DNA of 64,000 nt from the NCBI RefSeq assembly GCF_028816475.1, contig NZ_CP118247.1, forward strand, positions 1,488,001 to 1,552,000, written 5' to 3'. A model generated the notes under the pieces. That model saw nothing but the letters and a program-made list of their open reading frames with translations, was not told where the DNA came from and searched no databases. The DNA is from Devosia rhodophyticola. GTDB taxonomy: Bacteria; Pseudomonadota; Alphaproteobacteria; Rhizobiales; Devosiaceae. Below, piece by piece: positions 34,801 to 43,427 of the stretch (its first letter is position 1; every line of letters starts with the position of its first letter). Both the position numbers and the translations under genes were made by a program.

Positions 34801-36074
34801 CTAAAATTCGGGCGCTGGCGCTCGATCAACCCCGGCGACGAGGGATATCGCGCTGTCTGCCAGACGCTCTGCGGCACCCGGGGCAAATGATCCTGGCATG
34901 CCAATGAAACGGTGCGCTTCCTCGACTTCGTAGCCGCCACTCGCGTATGCGGATCGTGGTGGAATATAGCCAGGCGTTCCCTCGGCATATGAGAGCACAA
35001 AGCCGGCCTCCCCAATGCCGCTTGAGCGCACGTACAACGCGGTTTCCGCAAAAATCTCGCCTGGGAGCGCGACGATGGGGAACCCACCCCAATCAAAACA
35101 GGCAACGCGACCGTGCCAACTGCCGGGGGAATTTTATCAAAACGTCCTGCCCAAGCGATCCAGTGTTCGAGGAGGATTTTTCGAGTGGGGTCGGCAGCGT
35201 CGAGCTCTTTTTGCCAGGCAGATTTGACGGACGCAAGATCCCCCTCGCGCCGCTCCAGGTCGAGTTCAACCCGCCGGTTTTGAGCATAAACGGTTGTGCC
35301 TGCGGGAAACTCGGGTGCCGCCATCGCGGCAGCAGCAATACGGTCCCCGAGACGTCGAGCATTTTCAAACGACCGGTTCACGCTGGCAGCAGTGCTCCAG
35401 GAGGCCTGGGCTGAATGCCCGATATTGGCGTCGCCAGTGCAACCATTGAGGTAAATAGCCAAAGCGCCAGGGTTGTCGGCCTCGATACGTTTGCGCACAA
35501 AATGCGGGAAGTCGGCTGTGATTTCGAGGTTATCAGCACCCAAAACCGTCGGATGGCACGCGTATGAAACAATGACAGCAACCAGCGCGCCCGCATCATC
35601 GCGCAGACGCAGCACCGGCAAGGCACGATCGACAACGCCAGCGGCATGTCGCCGATTGCGAGCCACGTCCGGATCAAGCCCCAGACCAAAACTCAACTTA
35701 CCGGGACGCGCGCTGGCCGCTGCCCTATCGATGGCCAATACACATCCATCTTCCAGTTTCTGAAGAAAATCGGGATTGGCGTCCACGCCCAGGCGGTTGA
35801 GCATTGATACTGGAGCGCCATGCGTGTGGGTAGCGCAAACAATGACATTGTCTGCCGGCAAAGTGCAGCGTTCACGGATGCGTTGCGCCATATCTTCATG
35901 TAGGCCGATGACATCGGCGACAACGATGGCGGTGTCGTTGACCACGACGGCGCGGGCCGAAAGTCGATCATGAATGCCGGTTGAGGGAAGATTGCGAGCG
36001 GCAAAGCCCGCCAGGTGCAGACCTGGATCCGGCGTGATGTCCACCGTTGCAACGCCAAGACTAAGGTTCACCAT
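34801..36074 (-). pseudogene. Neutral/alkaline ceramidase-like amidohydrolase, frameshifted
   Basis: The start at 36074 (GGGGAG upstream) gives VATVDITPDPGLHLAGFAAR, the typical opening of the ceramidase N-terminal domain. The zinc-type motif THTHGAP is at about 82-88, then YACHPT (172-176) and GCTGDAN (211-217). Near 35085-35100 the frame is lost; the true C-terminus (GEIFAETALYVRSS, then SYAEGTPGYIPP and YEVEEAHRF) continues in another frame to a stop at 34801. A single missing base explains it. No signal peptide is seen, unlike secreted ceramidases, so the protein would be cytosolic. It overlaps nagA by seven bases. The role may be N-deacylation of an imported compound. Confidence 0.75.
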
Positions 36075-37203
36075 ACCCGCTCCCCTGCAAGATAGGTCTG
36101 GACAACATTGAGCTCGGTGGCGCCGGGATGCCACCCGAACAACATGAGATCGGCGCGGGCACCAATCTCCAAGGCGCCGATTCCATTAAGGAAACGACCC
36201 GGGTTGCGGGTGGCCATGGACAGGGCTTCGCTCAGCGGACGTCCCGTCACCGCCGCGGCCCGGGCCACGCACGCCGATAATGGCAGGGCGGCGCCGGCTA
36301 GATAGGGGTTCCCGGTGTGCCAAGCCGACCATCCGGCCAAAGCTGTACGCGTCCGCCGATGGGCTGGTCGTAAATGCCTGGCGGCAGGCCACCGGGCGCC
36401 GCAAGGTCAGACACCAACACAGAACGCGCCACTCCCTTGGCGCGCAGCATGGCGACTAAGGTATCTGCCGCGAGGTGATGACCGTCAGCAATAAAACTGG
36501 CGCACAGGCGGTCGTCGGCAAGTTGGGCCCAGATGAAATTGGGATGCCGGGGTAGATTGGCAGCAGCGCCATTGCCGAGGTGAGTTGAAAGGGTCGCGCC
36601 AGCCGCAGCGGCGGCGTGGATCTGGGCGGGTGAGGCGTCGGTGTGACCAATGGCTATGTTGATCGACTGCGTCACGGCTGCGGCAATGAAATCGGGGGCG
36701 TTTTCGTAATGGGGGGACAATGTGACCATGGTGATCAACCCCTCCGCCGCCGACTGCCAGCGCCCCAGTTCGACAAGGTCTGGCGGGCGCACTTCACTGG
36801 CCGGATGCGCACCACGGGGGCCATCATTGGGCGATATGAACGGTCCTTCGATGTGAATGCCGCCGATGGCCAGGCTGGAATGCCGATCTGCCTTGCGTGC
36901 GGCAACAATCGCCCGAATCGCCGATACAATCGAGTTTTCAGAAGCGGTTATCAGAGTGGGCTGATAGGTAGTAACGCCCATTTCGAGCAGCTTCCGGGTC
37001 AAGGCAATAACGCGCTCTGGCGTCAAGGTGTGATCATTCAGATCGAGACCAAAATAGCCGTTGACCTGCAGGTCAATCAAACCGGCCGATAGATAGTTGT
37101 CGCCGTCGTAGTTTGCCGCTGAAACCGCGGTAATCAGCCCCTCGGCCAACTCGATGGCAAGTCCCTCGCCCGTCGCCGGATCACGACCAACCACTCTGGT
37201 CAC
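36068..37203 (-). pseudogene. nagA: N-acetylglucosamine-6-phosphate deacetylase NagA, frameshifted
   Basis: The GTG start at 37203 overlaps the SIS stop (GTGA). The first 290 residues are a standard NagA amidohydrolase: metal ligands in GIHIEGPF, IGHTDASP and STHLGNGA, and the catalytic Asp in VLVSDLAAPGG. The frame then ends (LGTPGTPI, stop at 36298), while PYLAGAALPLSACVARAA and the rest of the family C-terminus continue in another frame to 36068. One base lost in the CCCC run near 36305-36310 accounts for it. If functional, it would convert GlcNAc-6-phosphate to GlcN-6-phosphate for the NagB-like deaminase encoded upstream. Confidence 0.82.
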
Positions 37204-37976
37204 AGTTTGCGTACGCGGTCGTTGAAGCGCGCAATGAAGCGACTGTTGGCCTCGTCGCCACCCGGCGCATTCCCGCTGCGCCAGATCGGCGGCTCTATGC
37301 CGCGCTCAACCAGCTTGGCAACGGTGCGGATGACCAAAGTGTTGAGCGCAAAAGCATTGGCAAAGGTCGAAACCGCACCAATAGGCTCGCCCATGCCGGG
37401 GATAGAGACCAGCGCGTCCCCCACTGGAACTTTACAATCGATGGCAATATCGACCAAATCATGCAGGTTTTGCTTGGTCGGGTGGCGCGCAGGATGTTCG
37501 ATGGCCGTATTGTCCGCGTGGCCGCGAGAGCTGACGCCGATCAGGAAGACCCCCGGCTCCTGGCCTCCAAAGCGGCGTCGATCAATGCTGCATTGATGCC
37601 GTAGGCATTTACGAGGATGAGCACATCGTTGGCACCAAGCCGCTGGTCGGCAATGACAATCCTGCCATAACCGGGCGTCCGCTCAATGGCCATGGAACGC
37701 AAGGCGCCGTTTGAAAGCAGGGTACCCTCATCGAGAATGGCGGAGATGTGCATGAGCCCGCCGGCCCGGAAAAAAATTTCCTGGGTGGCCAGGTTGGAGT
37801 GCCCCCGGACCAAATACATGAACCAGACGATCAGCGGCGATCTGATCGGCAAGCCGACTGGCAGCGCGATCCAGAGCGTCACGCTCCTCGGTCAGCACCG
37901 ACCGCATCATGACCGTGACGTCGTCGAAATACTGCTGACAGAGTTGATCGGCATTTATGGAGGTGTCAACGGGCAT
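37200..37976 (-). pseudogene. SIS-domain sugar isomerase-like protein with two frameshifts
   Basis: Three consecutive frames together make one SIS-domain protein of about 255 aa. The first runs from ATG 37976 to VFGPG; the second gives HSNLATQEIFFRAGGLMHIS and onward to EARSRG; the third gives VFLIGVSSRGHADNTAIEHP and onward to the stop at 37200. The breaks fall at G runs near 37801-37806 and 37551-37556. Family members bind phosphosugars through a Ser/Thr-rich loop, here VSSRGHADNT. The start overlaps nagB by 11 bases, and the stop overlaps nagA. Confidence 0.78.
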
Positions 37977-38754
37977 GGGGATCGGAGTCCTTATCGAGAT
38001 AGAGCGTGCAAGCGGCGTGTTGCCGTAGGATGGAGGCTGGGCATTGCGTGCTTATTGGCCCGTCCAGGGCGGCTTTGACGGCCGCGCGCTTGGTCTGGCC
38101 CGGCACCATGCAAAACAGCCGCGCTGCGGACATCAGGCAGGGTACCGTCAGCGTGATGGCGCGGGCCGGCACATCCTGGAAGCGATCAAAGCAATCATCG
38201 TCAACCTGCTGCTGGCGACAAACATTATCGAGATCAACCACCTTGACCATTTCTGGATCGTCAAAACGTGCAACTGGAGGATCGTTGAAGGCGATATGGC
38301 CATTTACGCCGATGCCGAGCTGAATGACGTCAATCGGTGCGGCGCCGAGAAGGTCCGCATATTCACGGGCCGTCGCAGCCGGATCGTTGACAGGCAGGAT
38401 GCGGTGAACTTTTGCAAACGGAACCAGGTCAAAAACGTGGCGCCCCAACCAGTTTCCAAAACGCTGTGGTGCATTCTCGGCAAGCCCGACATATTCGTCC
38501 ATGTGAAACGCCTCCACCCGCGTCCAGTCCACGCCTTCACAGCGCACCAGCGCGTCCAGAACATCGCTCTGGCTGGGGGCAGCGGCAAATACCATTCGGA
38601 CAAGGTCCTGCTGGTCGAGTCTGGTTCGCAAATCAGCCGCTATTTCGGCAGCAGCAATAGCGCCCATCTCCCTGCGAGTCACAAAACTCTTGATGAGCAG
38701 GCTGTCGACCCTGCGCTCGCCGCCCTTGGGCGAGGTCATTGCATTTGTATTCAT
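37966..38754 (-). CDS. Glucosamine-6-phosphate deaminase-like protein (NagB family)
   Basis: A 262-aa intact protein. The general-base region MDEYVG is at 85-90, and GIGVNGHIAFNDP at 147-159 keeps the catalytic His. Compared with E. coli NagB the triad Asp is Asn and the Glu is Asp, as in some divergent deaminases, so activity is likely but should not be assumed. GGAG lies nine bases before ATG 38754. It is the first gene of the nagB-SIS-nagA-ceramidase operon, divergent from the LacI gene, with the 14-bp operator between -35 and -10. Confidence 0.87.
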   Translation of the reverse strand: MNTNAMTSPKGGERRVDSLLIKSFVTRREMGAIAAAEIAADLRTRLDQQDLVRMVFAAAPSQSDVLDALVRCEGVDWTRVEAFHMDEYVGLAENAPQRFGNWLGRHVFDLVPFAKVHRILPVNDPAATAREYADLLGAAPIDVIQLGIGVNGHIAFNDPPVARFDDPEMVKVVDLDNVCRQQQVDDDCFDRFQDVPARAITLTVPCLMSAARLFCMVPGQTKRAAVKAALDGPISTQCPASILRQHAACTLYLDKDSDPHAR

Positions 38755-38816
38755 TCAAGTCGCTCCGACGCAATGGGTTCAGCGCCATTGAACATGGCTG
38801 ACTGTCAGGTTTCGCA

Positions 38817-38845
38817 ACTATGTTATGCAACCGGTTGCACGTCAA
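38817..38845 (-). promoter_or_regulatory. LacI-type operator within the nagB promoter
   Basis: TGCAACCGGTTGCA (38826-38839) lies between TTGACG (38845-38840) and CATAGT (38822-38817) with a 17-bp spacer. It is the same palindrome in the same promoter position as at 34748-34761, which is strong internal evidence for one repressor. Confidence 0.78.
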
Positions 38846-38962
38846 GGGTGACGTGAGGAAGGGTTGGTGATAGTCATCAATTGCGTAAAACGTGCCATGT
38901 CTCTGGCAATACATCACAGAGCCTTGCTAATACATAATCTCCCAACCGAGTCGACGAGCGCC

Positions 38963-39997
38963 ATGGCCGACAAGAACACTGACCGGCCAGCACCAACCAT
39001 GGCCGATGTTGCCAGGGCCGCCGATGTGTCCAAATCGACGGTGTCGCGAGCGTTCACCCAACCCAACATGCTCGGTGTCGAAACGGTCGATCGCATACTC
39101 GAAGTCGCCCGCCTCGTTGGCTACGTGCCAAACCACGCGGCGCGCGCGCTCAGTACCGGCAGGCACGGCAATGTGGCACTGGTGGTGCCGGACGTCGCAA
39201 ATCCCTTTTTTCCGCCGCTGATCCGCGCCGCCCAAATGGAAGCGGACCGTTCCAATTTTTGCGTGTTCCTTGGCAATTCTGACGAAAGCTGGCGCCAGGA
39301 GGACAAATTGGTCGAACGATTTGTCAGTCAGGTGGAAGGATTGGCATTGGTCGCCTCCCGCCTGAGTGAAGAGCGCATTCGTCACCACGCAGCCAAACGG
39401 CCGCTGGTGCTGATCAATCGCGATATTCGCGGTATTCCCCGCGTGCTGATCGACAGCAGCATCGGCGTGAATGACGCCATGGCGCATTTGGCTGATCTTG
39501 GACACGAGCGCCTCGTTTACGTCAGCGGGCCCGCGTCTTCATGGGCAAACCAGCAACGCAGAGCAGCGGTGCGCAGCGGGGCCAAAGCCTATCACATGGA
39601 AGTTACGATCGTGGCGGCCAAGGTTCCCAGCTATGAGAGCGGCCGCGCCGTCGTACCCGACATACTGGCCAGCAATGCAACAGCTGTTCTGGCGTTTGAT
39701 GATCTGACCGCGCAAGGCATCATGACCGGCATTGCCGACCGTGGTGTGTCTGTTCCGGGCCAGATTTCGATCGTGGGGTGTGACGACGTGCTCGGTGCGG
39801 CGACCTATCCATCGCTGACAACCGTTTCCAATCGGTCTGACGAGGCTGGGCGGGCCGGCATGTCGCTGCTCCTCGACATGCTCAATTCCCGCGCGGTCGG
39901 CGACGCTTGCCTGGTCCTCGACACCCATCTGGTCGTGCGCAATACGACTGCGCCAAAGCCCAATCGCGCTCCTCGCCGACCCGCTGGTGCCGATTAA
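38963..39997 (+). CDS. LacI-family transcriptional regulator
   Basis: A 344-aa LacI-type repressor: an N-terminal HTH and hinge helix (about 11-65, TMADVARAADVSKSTVSRAF and VPNHAARALSTGR), then a periplasmic-binding-like effector domain. Start choice is uncertain; ATG 38963 gives the normal distance to the HTH, although upstream in-frame starts exist at 38864-38897. It is divergent from the nagB-like operon and most likely binds the palindromes at 38826 and 34748, controlling both the amino-sugar operon and the ABC importer. Confidence 0.9.
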   Translation: MADKNTDRPAPTMADVARAADVSKSTVSRAFTQPNMLGVETVDRILEVARLVGYVPNHAARALSTGRHGNVALVVPDVANPFFPPLIRAAQMEADRSNFCVFLGNSDESWRQEDKLVERFVSQVEGLALVASRLSEERIRHHAAKRPLVLINRDIRGIPRVLIDSSIGVNDAMAHLADLGHERLVYVSGPASSWANQQRRAAVRSGAKAYHMEVTIVAAKVPSYESGRAVVPDILASNATAVLAFDDLTAQGIMTGIADRGVSVPGQISIVGCDDVLGAATYPSLTTVSNRSDEAGRAGMSLLLDMLNSRAVGDACLVLDTHLVVRNTTAPKPNRAPRRPAGAD

Positions 39998-40080
39998 GTC
40001 GTCGCCTATTGCCTCAATTTTCGCCCACAGGGTAGGCTAAAGCGGCAGGGCTTCGGTTTCGGCCAAGCCAGGCGGGTCGG

Positions 40081-40932
40081 TTACATTACCCGGTGCTGGC
40101 GGCGGAACTGCGATGGGGCCATGCCCGATTGTCGGCGGAACCATCGTGAAAAATAGTTGATATCGGAAAAGCCCAGCGTTTCGCTGATCCGGGAAATGCT
40201 CGATGGGGTACCAGTCAGCATGGATTGGGCCAAATCCAGCCGGTGATGCTGCCAATAGGTCTTTGGTGACTCCCCGAAGCTGGCGCGAAACCGGCGATTG
40301 AGCTGGCTGACGCTAAGGCCGGCCTCCCGGGCGATGGTTTTTGCGTCGAATGCCACGCTGGCTTGCTCCTGCAGGATTTGACGCGTTCTGCTCATGACAG
40401 GGCAGGCCGGTGGGGCCGCTGCGTCACGGCCATGCTGGGTGAGATAACCACCTACCAACCCGAGAACGCCCGCGGCGCCCATCGCACGCCGCCCTGGATC
40501 GGAGGTGGCCCAATCGGCGCGCCACTGCTCCAATCCTGCATGGATATCCGCCATACCCTTGGGCCTAAACCGGATTGGCAACAGGTTCTGCTCATGCAAC
40601 GGGTTCATGCCCGCCTCAAACAATCGCGCATGGATGTTGATCATGCTCCAAGGCGTTTCGCTGGTTTTTTCCCAATGGCAATAGGCAAAGATAGGCACGG
40701 CCAGAACCACGTCCGGCGTCGTCTCATAGCGCTGACGACCCACATGCAGCACACCGTGGCCCACTATGGTGTGGATCAGATGCAGATCGCTGCTCCATTG
40801 GGGCGCATGGACAAATCGTTCACCCGCCAGGTGATGGCTGAGCGGAATCGAAACCAGCTGAAAACTCCAGCCATTTGGGGTCGCCATGTGCACCATGCGC
40901 GAAAAGTACAAATATTTGCATGAGCCGTCCAT
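40081..40932 (-). CDS. AraC-family transcriptional regulator
   Basis: A 283-aa regulator with an N-terminal cupin-like sensor part and two C-terminal HTH motifs: TIAREAGLSVSQLNRRFRAS and ISRISETLGFSDINYFSRWF. ATG 40932 is preceded by GGAAAAAG. It is divergent from the cupin-like gene, only 63 bases away, so it probably controls that gene. The effector may be the sugar-like substrate of the oxygenase-type neighbour. Confidence 0.88.
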   Translation of the reverse strand: MDGSCKYLYFSRMVHMATPNGWSFQLVSIPLSHHLAGERFVHAPQWSSDLHLIHTIVGHGVLHVGRQRYETTPDVVLAVPIFAYCHWEKTSETPWSMINIHARLFEAGMNPLHEQNLLPIRFRPKGMADIHAGLEQWRADWATSDPGRRAMGAAGVLGLVGGYLTQHGRDAAAPPACPVMSRTRQILQEQASVAFDAKTIAREAGLSVSQLNRRFRASFGESPKTYWQHHRLDLAQSMLTGTPSSISRISETLGFSDINYFSRWFRRQSGMAPSQFRRQHRVM

Positions 40933-40995
40933 AGACTTTTTCCGACCACTCAGGCGAAAATCGTGCATCAAAACAAATGGTGCGAGGCAAGAAAC

Positions 40996-41793
40996 ATGAT
41001 GCATGCAACGGCTAAAGACTGGACTGACCTGGGGACGCGTTGGGTCGGGCCCCGCAATTTCCGCATCGCACCTTCCATGATTGATTTCGATTTTACCTTT
41101 GCGCCGATCGATCAGATCATCGACGAAATGCGGCACGACGAGGAGGCTTCGATAAAGAGCGGCCTCAAGGCGACCAAACTTGAATTGGCAACGCAGTCCA
41201 CGGCAAATTTCCAACAATTACCGATGGAGCAGGTGATGGAGCGGCCCTTTGCGTTGGCGCACTTCAACCTTGCCCGCTTCGACGCGCCCGGCAAATTCCT
41301 GCATGGGTTCGGCGACCGCGTACTGCAGCGCTGGCAAGATACGCTGGCTGCGCAGGGGTTTACCTGGGAGCGCTGTTACCCAATCATTTTCATCAGCGGC
41401 AAGGGCAGCGCCACCAACTACCACATGGACTTTTCTCATGTGCTGGCATGGCAGGTATTCGGCACCAAACGCTTTTGCGGGCTGGTCGATCCCGACCACT
41501 GGGCGGACAGCTCGGTACGCAACACCTATATACCGGGGGAGTTGGCAAAGCCGACCGACGTGCGCGAGGAAGATAGCCTTTGCTACGATATGCGGCCGGG
41601 CGACAAACTGTGGAATGTGCTGCTCACGCCCCATTGGGTGGAGGCTGGTGACGAGCCAGCCATGAGTATTAACATCTCGCATGGAGCGCTGCGTCTCAAT
41701 GGACAGCTTTCGCCCAACGAGTCCGAGTTGGAAGCGCTTCGCGCCGCCAAGCCAGGTCAGGGGCCAACCAGATTGGTCAAGAGCTATCGATGA
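40996..41793 (+). CDS. Cupin-like (JmjC-type) protein
   Basis: A 265-aa protein with a double-stranded beta-helix core: NYHMDFSHVLAWQVFGTKRF supplies a His-x-Asp pair (143/145) and Lys158, and LLTPHWV the distal His (213). This is the facial triad of Fe(II)/2-oxoglutarate oxygenases of the cupin_8/JmjC group. The start ATG 40996 has GAGG upstream. The gene stands alone with its divergent AraC regulator inside the amino-sugar region. A hydroxylase on a small molecule or protein is possible; the substrate is unknown. Confidence 0.8.
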   Translation: MMHATAKDWTDLGTRWVGPRNFRIAPSMIDFDFTFAPIDQIIDEMRHDEEASIKSGLKATKLELATQSTANFQQLPMEQVMERPFALAHFNLARFDAPGKFLHGFGDRVLQRWQDTLAAQGFTWERCYPIIFISGKGSATNYHMDFSHVLAWQVFGTKRFCGLVDPDHWADSSVRNTYIPGELAKPTDVREEDSLCYDMRPGDKLWNVLLTPHWVEAGDEPAMSINISHGALRLNGQLSPNESELEALRAAKPGQGPTRLVKSYR

Positions 41794-41997
41794 AGGTGAA
41801 GCAAATTTCGAACTATCGAAATTATCGTGCAGGGACAAGCGTGGAAAACAGCTAGGGTTGGCGCACCCGACGACGTCTGTGGGGCATCGCTGCCAACTGG
41901 ATTCTCAGGCACCGACGACCAAATCGACCCAATCGAGGAGGTTCGCATTCCGTATTCGACAGATTGGGGTGATTGCAAGAGCGCAAAAATGGACTAA

Positions 41998-42190
41998 TTC
42001 TGGCTGTCGCCGGGCTGCCAGAATCCCTCCATGTCGACAACGGCGCAGATTTTCATAGCCGCACCTTTGAGCGGGGCACCCACGATTCAGGCATACTGAC
42101 GTCCGCCCGGCGAGCCGCATTCTGGTGGTCATATCGAGTGTCTGATCAGGACTCAGACGGTGGATCACGGTTGAACCCCAAGTCATCGTG
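41998..42190 (+). pseudogene. Relic of a Mu/TnsB-type DDE transposase
   Basis: One frame reads VAGLPESLHVDNGADFHSR then TFERG, matching the second catalytic Asp region (LHVDNGADFhSr.F.RG) of Mu/Tn552-like transposases. After a frame change, RPPGEPHSGGHIECLIRTQ matches the following YRPPGkPhfGGhIErliGT segment with the catalytic Glu. Only about 60 residues survive, in two frames, so the element is dead. Confidence 0.7.
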
Positions 42191-42570
42191 GACATGAGTT
42201 TTACATCAGCACCAGCGACCGTCACTTGCAGTCAGGAATGTGCTAAAATCAGGGTAACGGTGTCGTCGTCCGTCGCCACCAATTGGAGGGATGACGGCTG
42301 GTAAAAGCCTTTTTTTGGACAGGCCGACGCACCAGGGCCGAGCCGTTGCTGGTTCGGTAGAATCGACCTTAACGGCTCGGACACGCCGCCTCTCCAATAC
42401 GCAGTCCGGTTTGGCGCAAAGGCAGACATCTGGGCTCCAAGCAACCTCTCAGAAATCAGGCAGAAATGGAAAATCCACTTTTTACTGAATCGCCAGGGTC
42501 GCCTCAGTTCCTGAAACTCAGCTAATACCACTCGGGACTACAATACCAGTTCTACTCTAGTAAGAAACTT

Positions 42571-42578
42571 GTATAAAC
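42571..42578. promoter_or_regulatory. GntR-type box before the UTRA regulator
   Basis: GTATAAAC fits the GntR-family core GTNTANAC and lies 32 bases upstream of the regulator start. AATACCAG half-sites occur at 42542-42549 and again at 43358-43365, the latter paired with CTGGTAT (43385-43391), just before the NanE-NanK gene. Confidence 0.4.
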
Positions 42579-42609
42579 CTATTCGAACTGAAACGGTTGG
42601 GAGGTCCAC

Positions 42610-43359
42610 GTGGGATTCGACAAAATTCTAGATAGGCTTAAAGAGCGCATTGACCAGGTGGATCTGGCCTTACCCCTGCATCGCCGGCTGCGTAACGCCA
42701 TGGAGAATGCCATATCAAATAATGAACTGACGAGGGGCGCCGTCCTGCCTGGTGAGCGGCAAATATCTGAAGCTCTGGGACTATCGCGCGTAACGGTAAG
42801 AAAGACCATTTCGACGATGGTTGACGATGGGTTGCTACGTGTCCGCCATGGCGCCAGGACGGAAGTCAGTTCTCCAGTTGAAAAGTCGCTTTCTAACCTG
42901 ACTAGTTTTTCGGAAGACATGACCTCACGCGGAATTATGCCCGGATGTATATGGTTGGAAAAGAAGATTTCGCGTCCATCGCCTACGGAAATGATGGCGC
43001 TCGGTGTTCCCGCAACAACAGATGTGATCCGTTGCAAGCGCATACGTACTGGCGATGGAGCGCCCATTGCGGTTGAAACCGCTTGTGTTCCTGCACGCTT
43101 TTTGCCTAACCCCGATTTGATCGAAAATTCGTTATATGAAGCCCTTGAACGTCGCAATGCACTGCCACAACGCGCTCTGCAGCGAATGCGTTCGCGACCT
43201 GCGACAGCGGCAGACGCAGCACTTCTTAATTGCAGCGCTGGCACGCCACTGTTGATTGTTGATCGCCGGTGCTTTCTGGCCGATGGGCAAATTGTTGAGT
43301 TCACAGAAACGCGGTACAGCGGCGAAGCCTATGACTTTGTCATCGAATTGAATCGATAA
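42610..43359 (+). CDS. GntR-family regulator, HutC/UTRA subfamily
   Basis: A 249-aa regulator: a GntR winged helix (about 20-90, GAVLPGERQISEALGLSRVT) and a UTRA ligand domain (about 100-249). It starts with GTG 42610 behind GGAGGT. UTRA regulators such as NagR or DasR commonly bind amino-sugar phosphates. It is the first gene of a unit with the NanE-NanK fusion and a sugar ABC importer, and is probably its local repressor. Confidence 0.9.
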   Translation: MGFDKILDRLKERIDQVDLALPLHRRLRNAMENAISNNELTRGAVLPGERQISEALGLSRVTVRKTISTMVDDGLLRVRHGARTEVSSPVEKSLSNLTSFSEDMTSRGIMPGCIWLEKKISRPSPTEMMALGVPATTDVIRCKRIRTGDGAPIAVETACVPARFLPNPDLIENSLYEALERRNALPQRALQRMRSRPATAADAALLNCSAGTPLLIVDRRCFLADGQIVEFTETRYSGEAYDFVIELNR

Positions 43360-43427
43360 TACCAGCTATTTAACTGGTTGCTTTCTGGTATGGCTGGCAT
43401 AACCTCTAGGCCGACAGAGGTGCCCAA

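Larger units (their letters stand above)
41794..42609. other. Interval with transposase relic and GntR control sites
   Basis: No intact gene. It holds the transposase remnant at 41998-42190 and candidate GntR sites near 42542-42578. I see no terminal inverted repeats that would delimit a complete element. Confidence 0.5.

Noticed and set aside
35085..37815. Programmed frameshifting in nagA, SIS and ceramidase-like genes
   Set aside because: The sites differ, no slippery heptamer with a downstream structure stands out, and four events in one operon are better explained by decay or sequencing error.
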